From Leptospiraceae bacterium (GTDB lineage Bacteria; Spirochaetota; Leptospiria; Leptospirales; Leptonemataceae), in contig JANXCF010000003.1 in assembly GCA_025059995.1 (NCBI GenBank), positions 124,001 to 188,000 on the forward strand: a DNA stretch of 64,000 bases, written 5' to 3'. This document shows, in pieces, positions 44,363 through 53,056 of this stretch (position 1 is the stretch's first letter; every line of letters begins with the position of its first letter). A program made the position numbers and the translations under genes. Below the pieces are notes generated by a model. That model searched no databases. It was given only the letters and a program-made list of their open reading frames with translations, and was not told the DNA's origin.

Positions 44363-46231
44363 ATGGAAACTTCTTACGAAAAAGGAAAAATCGGGATTCA
44401 CACAGAGAATTTACTTCCTATCATCAAAAAGTGGTTATACTCTGAAAAAGAAATTTTTATTCGCGAGCTTATTTCAAATGCTTATGATGCCATTGAGAAA
44501 TTAAAAAAAGTCATGATGTATGAAAACATTTACCAACCAGATAAGTTGGATTTTGCCATAGAAGTCAAATTCGATAAACTGAAAAAAACTCTACACTTCA
44601 TTGATAACGGCATTGGAATGACCAAAGAAGAAGTTGAAAAATACATTGCTCAAATTGCTTTCTCAGGCGCTCAAGAGTTTGCTCAGAAATATCTAAAAGA
44701 TCAATCATCTGTTGATTTTATTGGGCACTTTGGATTAGGGTTTTATTCTTCGTTCATAGTTAGCAAAAAAGTAGAAATCCAAACGAGAAGTTATAGAGAA
44801 GATGCTGAACCAGTTTATTGGGCAAGTGAAGGAAATGATGAATACTTGATCGGGAAAGGCACAAGGGAAGATCGAGGGACAGAAGTAATCCTTCATTTAG
44901 ATGATGATGCTGCTGATGAATACTTAGATAATGTAAAGCTACAAAACTACATCCGCAGATATTGTGATTTCTTTTCCGTTCCTATAAAACTAGAAGGATT
45001 ACAGGTGAATTACCAAAAACCATTATGGCTAAAAAAACCCATTGAAACCCAGAAAGAAGAATATATAAGTTTTTATAAATACTTATATCCTTTTGATGAA
45101 CAACCCCTGTTTTATATTCATTTAAATACTGATTATCCTTTCCGACTTCAAGGTATTTTGTATTTCCCCAAAATACGTCACGAAATGGATTGGAACCAGA
45201 ACAACGTAAAAATTTTCTGCAAACAAGTTTTTGTTACAGACGAAGCACAAGAAATCATCCCCAAATTCCTTGTAGCATTGAAGGGTGTTTTGGATTTACC
45301 AGAGCTACCTTTGAATGTTTCTCGCTCTTATATTCAACAGGACCCAGAAGTAAAAAAGATTTCATCCCACATAGTAAAAAAAGTCGCTGATCGAATCGTA
45401 GAGGAATGTAAACAACGCCGTGAAGAATACGAAAAAATCTGGAAGGACATTTCCTTGTTCGTTAAGTATGGGATGTTAGAAGATGCAAAATTTTATGAAG
45501 ATGCAAAAGAAGCATTGCTATTTGAAGTAATATCGAGTGAAAATTTGGACAAAAGAACCTATAAAACTTTAAAAGAATATCAAGACAAAAACAAAGAAAA
45601 AACAGAAAACAAAATCTACTATGCAACGGATCTGAAGTCTCAAGGACCTGCCATCCGACTTTTACTGAAACAAGGCATCGAAGTGATTTATCTGGATCGA
45701 TTGATGGATGCTCACTTTATGTCATTTTTAGAGCTCAAAGAATCCAACATTCATTTTGTTCGTGTTGATTCAGAAGTTTCACAACATGCCATCGATAATG
45801 AAACAAGGCTATTCGATCAAGATCAAAAAACAAACAAAGACAGAGTAGAAGATCTTTTCCGCAAAGCCCTAAATAATACAAAAATTATCGTTCGTGCAGA
45901 AAGTTTAAAGACTGAAGAATTTCCCGCTATGATCATTCTACCCGAAACCTATCGTAGAGTAAATGAACTTGCTTTTCTCTACGGAGAGAAAGATCGTTTT
46001 ACTATTCCCGAAAATCACACTTTACTTTTGAACTTGAAGAATCCTTTAATCCAATATCTAAGTAAGCCTGATTTGATTACTGTTGATGGAAATGAAATCA
46101 ATCCCAAAAAATTAGAATTAGCAAAGCAAATCTACAATTTAACAAGAATTTCACAAGCATTGGTTTCTCCAGAAGAAATGCAAAGCTTCGCAAAAGAACT
46201 CTTTTCATTCATTGAAAAGAATTTTAAATGA
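44363..46231 (+). CDS. htpG: Chaperone HtpG (Hsp90)
   Basis: 622 residues, standard length. The GHKL ATPase domain is intact: 'FIRELISNAYDAIEKL' (catalytic Glu), 'FIDNGIGMTKEEV', 'GHFGLGFYSSFIVSKKVEI' (lid). The middle domain has 'LPLNVSRSYIQQDPEVKKI' with the conserved Arg. The C-terminal dimerisation domain follows. GGAGG lies 4 bp before the ATG. It has its own 113-bp upstream region. The stop is 3 bp from the convergent glycosyltransferase. Confidence 0.97.
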   Translation: METSYEKGKIGIHTENLLPIIKKWLYSEKEIFIRELISNAYDAIEKLKKVMMYENIYQPDKLDFAIEVKFDKLKKTLHFIDNGIGMTKEEVEKYIAQIAFSGAQEFAQKYLKDQSSVDFIGHFGLGFYSSFIVSKKVEIQTRSYREDAEPVYWASEGNDEYLIGKGTREDRGTEVILHLDDDAADEYLDNVKLQNYIRRYCDFFSVPIKLEGLQVNYQKPLWLKKPIETQKEEYISFYKYLYPFDEQPLFYIHLNTDYPFRLQGILYFPKIRHEMDWNQNNVKIFCKQVFVTDEAQEIIPKFLVALKGVLDLPELPLNVSRSYIQQDPEVKKISSHIVKKVADRIVEECKQRREEYEKIWKDISLFVKYGMLEDAKFYEDAKEALLFEVISSENLDKRTYKTLKEYQDKNKEKTENKIYYATDLKSQGPAIRLLLKQGIEVIYLDRLMDAHFMSFLELKESNIHFVRVDSEVSQHAIDNETRLFDQDQKTNKDRVEDLFRKALNNTKIIVRAESLKTEEFPAMIILPETYRRVNELAFLYGEKDRFTIPENHTLLLNLKNPLIQYLSKPDLITVDGNEINPKKLELAKQIYNLTRISQALVSPEEMQSFAKELFSFIEKNFK

Positions 46232-46234
46232 CTT

Positions 46235-47221
46235 TTATGTCCCTGTTTTTTTTTGTGTTTTCTCAATGAGTTTGAGTAATTGAAAAAACTGTGACTTTTG
46301 TTCTTCGATATCGATTGCTTTTAGGGTTTTAGAAATAAAATCTTCTATTTTTTTTGAGACTAAAAAAAACTCTTTCTTTGGCTTTTCTAAAAGGTGCATA
46401 TAGGTATAAAAGGTTCTTAATCCTTTTAAGATGTCTTCTTTGATTTGATTGTGATGGGAGTTATAACCAAAATTTTCAATCGAACGAAAAAAATTCAAAT
46501 TTCCTGCATTATGAACAACGGGTATTTTTTGTCCTTTTTTGTTGTAAAAAAACCCATCTTTGATATAAAACTCTTCCAAGCAAGTTACAGGAATAAAATT
46601 ATATTTTGTAGGTAGCTCTACAAAACCTTCTTTATGGAGGACATAATTAATCAAAATTTGATCAGGACCGAATTGATGTTTATCTTTTGTTTTTGAAACA
46701 AGAACCTCACATAGATGTAGCATCTTTTTGTAAGGTGCTATTATAAAACCTGCATTGATCATTTTTTTTAAAATCAATGTTTCTTTTAATTCATCTATAT
46801 CTTCTTTGTAGAAATAATCAGTTTTAATGAAATAATCAAAAAGTGGGGCTAAATCTTCACAAACAGCTCTGTATTCGTCTATATGTTCTTCGAACAAAAA
46901 CGAAATATCATCTTGAAAAATCAAATCCCCGCTATCACACATCAAGATTTGCTCATAGGGATGAATCTTAAGAAATGAATAGAGATCACGAAAACGCAAA
47001 TTCACAACATGTCCATCTCTTGTGCAAGAGTGGACAAGTATTTTGTGTTTTTCTAAATAAAACCTTTGGGCTTTTGATAAACCATAATCTAAAACCAAAA
47101 TTTGGATTTTACTTAATCGAACATTTTCCCATAAAGAATAAAGCCAATGTTCTACGAGAAAATCCCCGTATTTTCTATCACTTGCTGTTGCGATTAGATA
47201 CTTTTTTTTCTTTTTCATCAA
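46235..47221 (-). CDS. GT-A fold glycosyltransferase (GT8-like)
   Basis: 328 residues. The metal-binding DxD-type motif appears in 'ILMCDSGDLIFQDDI'. 'MINAGFIIAPYKKM' and 'FGPDQILINYVLHKEG' are typical of GT8-like nucleotide-sugar transferases, and 'VVHNAGNLNFF' fits the C-terminal His site. Basic N-terminus 'MKKKKKYLIATASD' starts the Rossmann-like fold. Its start overlaps the end of the upstream GHKL gene by 4 bp. Acceptor unknown. Confidence 0.75.
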   Translation of the reverse strand: MMKKKKKYLIATASDRKYGDFLVEHWLYSLWENVRLSKIQILVLDYGLSKAQRFYLEKHKILVHSCTRDGHVVNLRFRDLYSFLKIHPYEQILMCDSGDLIFQDDISFLFEEHIDEYRAVCEDLAPLFDYFIKTDYFYKEDIDELKETLILKKMINAGFIIAPYKKMLHLCEVLVSKTKDKHQFGPDQILINYVLHKEGFVELPTKYNFIPVTCLEEFYIKDGFFYNKKGQKIPVVHNAGNLNFFRSIENFGYNSHHNQIKEDILKGLRTFYTYMHLLEKPKKEFFLVSKKIEDFISKTLKAIDIEEQKSQFFQLLKLIEKTQKKTGT

Positions 47222-48180
47222 GCAAGAGGCAACTTAACGTTGATTTCTTGCTGAACTATATATCGTATCTTCTGAAATAAAGCCAATAACTCATCCCTAT
47301 CAATTTTTTGTTCTTTTTTGTAAGTAACAAAAACGGTTCGATAATAAGGTTCTTCTTCGATGATTTGATAACCCTTTTCCCTCATGAGTTCTGCTACTTT
47401 TTGGGCATTTGACTTTAGTGTTGCTATTGTTACTGCTATTGGCTCAGCTCCAACATGATGAATGTGAAAATAACAAACAACATCATCTATGTCTAATCGA
47501 TCAATTTCTTTTTTAATTTCTGAAAAAGTAACCTTCTCTCTCGGTCCAGAGGGGTCCTTATATTTAATTAAAATCCGATTGAAGTATCGAACTTTTCTTC
47601 CATCAGGATTGATTTCGATACCATTGATGATTCTTCTTTCATCAGTGAGTTCTTTCATTAAGAACTCTCCGCGACCTCTGCTGCTTTCAAAGTCAAAATA
47701 TTCAGAAGTAACATCTCCTTTTAAAGCATTTTCTTCGATATCCTTGAGGGTATAGGTTTTTCCTTCTGGCATCTCATGCTTGAAACTACAAGATATGTAA
47801 GGATTTATAACATCATTATAGATATCGATTTTAACAATTACATATTTTCCGTATCCGTGTTCAATTGCATTTTGAATAGCCTCTGTAACCATGATTCTAA
47901 CAGAAATAGGATCTATCCCAACAAGGTGAGCTAAGCGATAAGCTTGAGTTTTGATTTCATACATCGTTCCATATTTTTCATTGATGCGTTTCCCCATCTC
48001 ATTTTGCATAACCTCTTCTCTATCTATGATTGCTTTATATGACAAGTGACTTATGGATTTTTGAAGGTATGGGGATTCTTTTATGTAATTTAATTCTTCA
48101 ATCAACTCTTGCTTTTCCCGTTGTAGTTTCTTGATTTGCTCTTGTAGTTCTTCAATTGTGTGGTCGTTTTGAAAATACAT
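47218..48180 (-). CDS. GHKL (HATPase) domain protein, RsbW-like
   Basis: 320 residues. Residues 7-40 are a coiled coil ('LQEQIKKLQREKQELIEEL'). Residues about 75-210 are a histidine-kinase-type ATPase fold with N-box 'VTEAIQNAIEHGYGKYV' and a G-box 'SSRGRGEFLMKEL'. There is no phospho-accepting His domain, which is the pattern of anti-sigma-factor kinases. Residues 235-320 form an unrecognised C-terminal domain. AAGGAG precedes the ATG. Partner proteins (anti-anti-sigma, sigma) are not in the window. Confidence 0.78.
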   Translation of the reverse strand: MYFQNDHTIEELQEQIKKLQREKQELIEELNYIKESPYLQKSISHLSYKAIIDREEVMQNEMGKRINEKYGTMYEIKTQAYRLAHLVGIDPISVRIMVTEAIQNAIEHGYGKYVIVKIDIYNDVINPYISCSFKHEMPEGKTYTLKDIEENALKGDVTSEYFDFESSRGRGEFLMKELTDERRIINGIEINPDGRKVRYFNRILIKYKDPSGPREKVTFSEIKKEIDRLDIDDVVCYFHIHHVGAEPIAVTIATLKSNAQKVAELMREKGYQIIEEEPYYRTVFVTYKKEQKIDRDELLALFQKIRYIVQQEINVKLPLA

Positions 48181-48317
48181 AAAAAACTCCTTGTTTTTGG
48201 TATAATTAAACTTAATTACTGTTCGTATCTAATTTTCTTTATGTTAAAAAACAAATCTACAAAAATTCAGATTTTGAAGAATGTAATTTTCACATCAATA
48301 AATTTTTTAAAAACAGA

Positions 48318-49103
48318 TTATAAATTTTTTTCTAAAATCGAAATCACTTTCTGATAAGCTTCTTCTACTGAGTCTACGACTTCGAATAAGAGCTTATCTT
48401 CAGGTGAAATTAATCCATATTCCACTAAAAAATCAAAATCAATCAAGCGATTCCAAAAATCTTTTCCATAAAGTAAAACTGGAACTACGTTTTTAATATT
48501 TTTTGTTTGTTGTAAAGTTAATGTTTCGAATAGTTCATCTAAGGTTCCAAAACCTCCAGGAAAAGCAATCAGAACCCGTGCGTAATACAAAAACCAGAAC
48601 TTTCTTGTAAAAAAATAATGAAAATCAAAGTTCAACTCATGAGTAATATATGGATTAGGTAGCTGTTCTTCGGGGAGTTCAATGTTGAGCCCAATGCTTA
48701 TACCACCAGCATCATGTGCACCACGATTAGATGCTTCCATGATTCCTGGTCCTCCACCACTACAGATGATAAATCTCCTTTTATGTTTTTTTGCAACGTT
48801 TTTGGACCAAAGAGTAATTTGTCTTGCTAATTCTCTTGCTTCATCGTAATACTTTACTAATTCCACTATCTTTGAACCTTTATGTTTTTCTACTTCTTCA
48901 GGTGAAGGTATTCTTGCAGAACCATAAAAAATAATCGTATCCGTGATACCAAATTCTTTAAATTTCTTTAAAGGATAAAGATACTCAGCTAAAATCCTTA
49001 TGGGTCTTGCTTCTTCACTAAACAAAAATTCTAAATTTTCAAAAGCAAGAGGAGGACGTCTTTTTTTGGCTTCTCTGTTATTCAAGAAAATTCTACTACT
49101 CAT
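48318..49103 (-). CDS. LOG family protein (TIGR00730-like)
   Basis: 261 residues. 'CSGGGPGIMEASNRGAHDAGG' is interrupted here to its core GGGPGIMEA, and 'PGGFGTLDELFE' is the PGGxGTxxE motif of the LOG/lysine-decarboxylase-like family. Characterised members release cytokinin-type bases from nucleoside monophosphates, and others cleave nucleotide monophosphates; the bacterial role is often unclear. About 70 N-terminal residues precede the Rossmann core, longer than the shortest members. Confidence 0.9.
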   Translation of the reverse strand: MSSRIFLNNREAKKRRPPLAFENLEFLFSEEARPIRILAEYLYPLKKFKEFGITDTIIFYGSARIPSPEEVEKHKGSKIVELVKYYDEARELARQITLWSKNVAKKHKRRFIICSGGGPGIMEASNRGAHDAGGISIGLNIELPEEQLPNPYITHELNFDFHYFFTRKFWFLYYARVLIAFPGGFGTLDELFETLTLQQTKNIKNVVPVLLYGKDFWNRLIDFDFLVEYGLISPEDKLLFEVVDSVEEAYQKVISILEKNL

Positions 49104-49189
49104 AGAATTATAAAAAAATTTTAATTTTTACTCTCTGCAAGTGGATTTCTTGTTTTCATGCTAAATAAAAAAAAATTTTTCATTACAAC

Positions 49190-50308
49190 ATGAAAATCGC
49201 AATTGATGTTCGTCCTCTTTACTATTCAGGCACAGGGAACGCTGTTTATCTCTACAACATCCTAAAAGAAGTGCTCAAACTTTCCTCAAACTGGAAGTGG
49301 TATTTAATCACCAATAAAACTATAAGTGAAGAATACGAAGATTTACTTTCTTTTTCGAATATTCATTTAATCAAACAAAATTCTCTATTCGCAAAAGCAA
49401 GTCCCCTTTGGTTTCACTCAGTATTTCCTAATATTTTAAAAGCCAATCAAATTGATATTTTTTGGAGCTCATTATTTCTACTACCTTACAATATGAAAAA
49501 AAGATACCCTATCCCTACTTTATTGAATATTCATGACTTAAATGCTTGGATTGCTCCTGAAACCATGGTTTACTGGAAGCAATTGTATTTAAAAACCTTT
49601 ACTCGAAATTCTCTACTTCATTCTGACGTAGTGATGTGTTTATCGCATACAACTAAAAATCTGATTCAAAAAATTTTCCCCACTGAATCAAAAAAAACAA
49701 AGCTGATCGTTGTGTATCCAGGATTGATTGCTCCTCCCAAAGACACAAAAAAGCCCAAAGAACTAAATTTCGATAAATTTTTATTGTCCGTAGGAACTTT
49801 AGAACCAAGAAAAAACTTTGAAACTTTGATTCAAGGATATCTTCTTGCAAAAGAAGAAAATAAAAATTTACTTCCTTTAGTGATAGCAGGAAAAAAGGGA
49901 TGGAATTTATCGCCAATTCTAACACAATTAGTAAAAAATGAATTCAAAGAAAAAGATATTTATTTCGTAAATTCCCCAAAAAAAGAAGAACTCTTCTGGC
50001 TTTATGAAAACTGTTCTTTATTTTTATTTCCCAGTATCTACGAAGGCTTTGGACTACCCATTTTAGAAGCTGCCTATTACAAAAAGCCTCAAATTTTATC
50101 AAAAATCGAAATCTTCGAGGAAATAGGAAAAAACTTCGATGGCATATTTTTCGTAAAGGAAGTAAAAAACCCTCAACACTGGAAGAACGCTATCTTGCAG
50201 TTTTTTTCCCAAAAAACTCCATCCATTTTGAATACTCAACTTTCTTTATTCGATTACACAAACTCAGCTAAGATTGTTATTGAAACTATCAATCAATTTG
50301 TGAAGTGA
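49190..50308 (+). CDS. GT4 family glycosyltransferase
   Basis: 372 residues, GT-B fold. 'IDVRPLYYSGTGNAVYLYNIL' type opening, 'LSVGTLEPRKNFETLIQGY' and 'FPSIYEGFGLPILEAAYYKKP' with the E-x7-E motif mark a WbaZ/mannosyltransferase-like GT4 enzyme. Likely acts in O-antigen or another surface glycan. Its stop abuts the convergent lipoprotein gene with no spacer. Confidence 0.92.
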   Translation: MKIAIDVRPLYYSGTGNAVYLYNILKEVLKLSSNWKWYLITNKTISEEYEDLLSFSNIHLIKQNSLFAKASPLWFHSVFPNILKANQIDIFWSSLFLLPYNMKKRYPIPTLLNIHDLNAWIAPETMVYWKQLYLKTFTRNSLLHSDVVMCLSHTTKNLIQKIFPTESKKTKLIVVYPGLIAPPKDTKKPKELNFDKFLLSVGTLEPRKNFETLIQGYLLAKEENKNLLPLVIAGKKGWNLSPILTQLVKNEFKEKDIYFVNSPKKEELFWLYENCSLFLFPSIYEGFGLPILEAAYYKKPQILSKIEIFEEIGKNFDGIFFVKEVKNPQHWKNAILQFFSQKTPSILNTQLSLFDYTNSAKIVIETINQFVK

Positions 50309-50641
50309 TCATTTAGTTCCTGTTCCAGTAGTTCCTGGGATCATACTTTGAAGTTCTTTTATATATTCAATTGTGCAACTTTGGAAGCTCAAGTTCTCAC
50401 AAGGAGTTGTTTTAATACAATCCATAATTAGCTTCAAAGAGCGAGCTTGTTCAGCCTCCAACTTCGAAAAAAAATTAATACAATGCTTTTGCAAATCTTG
50501 AAACTGACTCAAACTTTTATCACACTCAACAATTTTTTTACAAACTTCCACAAACTGAGATGTATCTTTTTGTTCTTTTTTACAATAGAATAATACTAAG
50601 AATGCCAGAAAAAAAACAAATAGAATTTTACTAAGTTTCAT
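50309..50641 (-). CDS. Small Cys-rich lipoprotein (Leptospira-type)
   Basis: 110 residues. Signal peptide with lipobox 'LVLFYC' (Cys 20), then six more cysteines, among them C-x5-C in 'VCKKIVEC' and a C-terminal C-x5-C-x7-C group. The spacing mirrors that of the protein at 18091-18381, so the two are probably related. A Gly/Thr-rich tail ends the chain. Function unknown. Confidence 0.7.
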   Translation of the reverse strand: MKLSKILFVFFLAFLVLFYCKKEQKDTSQFVEVCKKIVECDKSLSQFQDLQKHCINFFSKLEAEQARSLKLIMDCIKTTPCENLSFQSCTIEYIKELQSMIPGTTGTGTK

Positions 50642-50692
50642 TCTTCACTCCTTTATTTTTGATAAAATTTTCTTTAGGATTTGTGTAAAGAA

Positions 50693-51700
50693 CTATTTTT
50701 TCAAAGATGTGCTCTGATAATCAGGTATTAATTGTTTGATGATTTTTTTGATTTCTTTTTTGTTTTTGGCTTCTTTGATGAGTTGTTCAACAAGTTCTTG
50801 AAAATTATCTGGGATTCCATTCAAAATCACTTTTTTTATTCCTTCATAGTTGGTAGAGTGTATTAACTCATCATCATCGTGAAATTCTTCATTGAGCTTT
50901 TCTCCTGGTCGAAGTCCGGTTATTACAATCGGGATGTCTTTATGGGGCATTTTTCCCTCAGAAAGTATCATAAATTTTGCCAATTCGTAAATATTGATGG
51001 GCTCACCCAAATGTAAGAAAAACACATCATCATTAGGAGTAGCAATTTCCATTGCCTTTACTAAGAGCTCACAAGCTTGATCAATCGACATAAAAAATCG
51101 GCTCATATCTTTGTGAGTGACTGTAACTGGACCACCTTTTTGAATCTGTTCTTTGAATATAGGAATCACACTTCCTGAACTATTTAAAACATTCCCAAAT
51201 CGAACGGAGGTGAAGATTGTTTCTGACTGTTTTTGGAAATACTGACAGATCATTTCTCCAATTCTTTTAGTAGCTCCCATGATGCTTGTAGGTTTGATGG
51301 CTTTATCTGAGGAAATGAAAATAAACTTTTTGACGCCATGGAGATGAGATAACTTCACTAAGTGGTAGGTTCCCATGACGTTTGTTTTGATGGCTTCTGT
51401 GGGATGATCCTCGAGCATGGGAACATGTTTTAAAGCCGCTGTATGAAACACTACATTTGGATTCTCAAGAACAAAAATCTCCTCTAATCGCTCATAATCT
51501 CTTATATCTGCTAAATAATAGGGATACTGGAAGTTCAAACGATGAGCTATTTGAAACAATAAATATTCACTATGATCCAACAATACAATATTGTCATACC
51601 CATGATCCAAAAGCTTCAAGACTAAACCAGAACCAATAGAACCACCAGCTCCTGTGATTAAAATTTTATCTTTTGAATTTTTTTCTCTTATAAAGTTCAT
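50693..51700 (-). CDS. CapD/FlaA1-like nucleotide-sugar dehydratase/epimerase
   Basis: 335 residues, extended SDR fold. 'ILITGAGGSIGSGLV' is the NAD(P)-binding loop; 'HTAALKHVPMLEDHPTEAI' and 'SSDKAIKPTSIMGATKRIGE' are diagnostic for the UDP-GlcNAc 4,6-dehydratase/4-epimerase group (Met replaces the usual catalytic Tyr, as in relatives). 'RFGNVLNSSGSVIPIF' and 'GLRPGEKLNEE' agree. It lacks the membrane domain of full-length CapD. It would feed the nearby glycosyltransferases with a modified sugar. Confidence 0.92.
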   Translation of the reverse strand: MNFIREKNSKDKILITGAGGSIGSGLVLKLLDHGYDNIVLLDHSEYLLFQIAHRLNFQYPYYLADIRDYERLEEIFVLENPNVVFHTAALKHVPMLEDHPTEAIKTNVMGTYHLVKLSHLHGVKKFIFISSDKAIKPTSIMGATKRIGEMICQYFQKQSETIFTSVRFGNVLNSSGSVIPIFKEQIQKGGPVTVTHKDMSRFFMSIDQACELLVKAMEIATPNDDVFFLHLGEPINIYELAKFMILSEGKMPHKDIPIVITGLRPGEKLNEEFHDDDELIHSTNYEGIKKVILNGIPDNFQELVEQLIKEAKNKKEIKKIIKQLIPDYQSTSLKK

Positions 51701-51775
51701 AATTTTTTATCGAAAAAAGAAAAGAATCCAAAACCTTTAATTCATGCAAATTTTTTTTATTTAGTTTCATGTAAA

Positions 51776-53056
51776 TCAATTCGAACGTTTAGAAAAGCGT
51801 TCACCGTATAAAAAAAATTTTTTGACTTTGGTTTTCCATACATGTTCATGCTTTTTTAAGTAAGAAAATAAATCATTGGGACTGACTTTATCACTTTCAA
51901 CAAATCGAAATAGTTCCTCATCCCCCAATAGATATAGGACGGCTAAATACTCAGAACGAAATTCATAAACACCACGGAACCAGTCAAAATCCTTCGTCCA
52001 TTTATGCAAATACCGCAAAATCAACAAAGTAGTAAACAAAGAATGATATTTCTTTTCGTCAGTTATATGGATTTGCCAACCATGACATATTTCGTTTTTG
52101 AATTTATGATAATTGGGAATGAACGTCATCGGACGTAATACAACCCCAAGCTTTTGAAATTCAATTGAATTTGAAATTTTTTCTTGGATTTTTTTATCAA
52201 TGAAAGGTGCACCAAAAATTTCAAAAGGTTTTGTTGTGCCTCTACCTTCACTAAGATTCGTTCCTTCCAACAAACACTGCCCTGTGTAAACTTTTGCTGT
52301 CGTAGTCGTTGGCATGTTTGGGGAAGGATAAATATCAAAAGGATTTTGTGAAAACCTTATGATTCTTTTATCTTCTTTGTCTTCAAGGATGATTTCTCTT
52401 TCGGGATATAATTTTTGTATAGGAACTTCTTTGTGATAGGGAACAAATAGAAATTCAGATTGATTGCGGTTTTTGATATTGATCCAATAGTAAAAAAGTA
52501 GCTCTGCAGGTGTAAGTCCATGACGATGAAGGATTCCTTCTACCCCGACAAAAGAAACAAATTTCTTTTGTAAAGGTGTTCCTTCAAAGCTTCTTTTATT
52601 ATTATGAAAAGTGGGATTGATTCGATCTAAAACAATGATCTTGATTCTAAGTTGATAATCTACGATTGCTTGTAGAATATAAAGAACCGAGGTCAAAAAC
52701 GTATAATAGCGACTCCCTACATCTTGAATATCAACCACAAGAACATCCAAATCCTCTAAATCACGTTTTTGGGGTTTTAAAGAATCAAAGGTTTCGCCAT
52801 ACAAACTTATCCATTGAATATCTGAATATTTTTGATAAATACTTTTTGACGTAATTGGGATTTGGTCCTGTAATTCAGAAAAAAAACCGTGTTCCAAAAG
52901 AAATACCTTTTTGGGATTTAAGATTTCAAAACTATACTTTGTAAAATAAAAAGAAAATGATACTTGATTTGCAACTAAACCAAGATTAGCATTCTTAGGG
53001 ATAATTTTCTTTGAGTTAACAAGAAAACGTTCAAGAGAAGAAATATACTCAAACAC
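51776..53056 (-). CDS. DUF1343 / NamZ-like exo-N-acetylmuramidase
   Basis: 426 residues. 'LLEHGFFSE', 'DVLVVDIQDVGSRYYTFLTSV', 'IVLDRINPT', 'SFVGVEG', 'HGLTPAELLFYY', 'SPNMPT' and 'LLEGTNLSEGRGTTKPFE' follow the family order. Characterised NamZ removes terminal MurNAc from peptidoglycan fragments. No signal peptide is visible, so it may act on cytoplasmic recycled muropeptides. Its start overlaps the end of the acyltransferase gene by 8 bp, so the two are coupled although the functions differ. Confidence 0.87.
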   Translation of the reverse strand: MFEYISSLERFLVNSKKIIPKNANLGLVANQVSFSFYFTKYSFEILNPKKVFLLEHGFFSELQDQIPITSKSIYQKYSDIQWISLYGETFDSLKPQKRDLEDLDVLVVDIQDVGSRYYTFLTSVLYILQAIVDYQLRIKIIVLDRINPTFHNNKRSFEGTPLQKKFVSFVGVEGILHRHGLTPAELLFYYWINIKNRNQSEFLFVPYHKEVPIQKLYPEREIILEDKEDKRIIRFSQNPFDIYPSPNMPTTTTAKVYTGQCLLEGTNLSEGRGTTKPFEIFGAPFIDKKIQEKISNSIEFQKLGVVLRPMTFIPNYHKFKNEICHGWQIHITDEKKYHSLFTTLLILRYLHKWTKDFDWFRGVYEFRSEYLAVLYLLGDEELFRFVESDKVSPNDLFSYLKKHEHVWKTKVKKFFLYGERFSKRSN

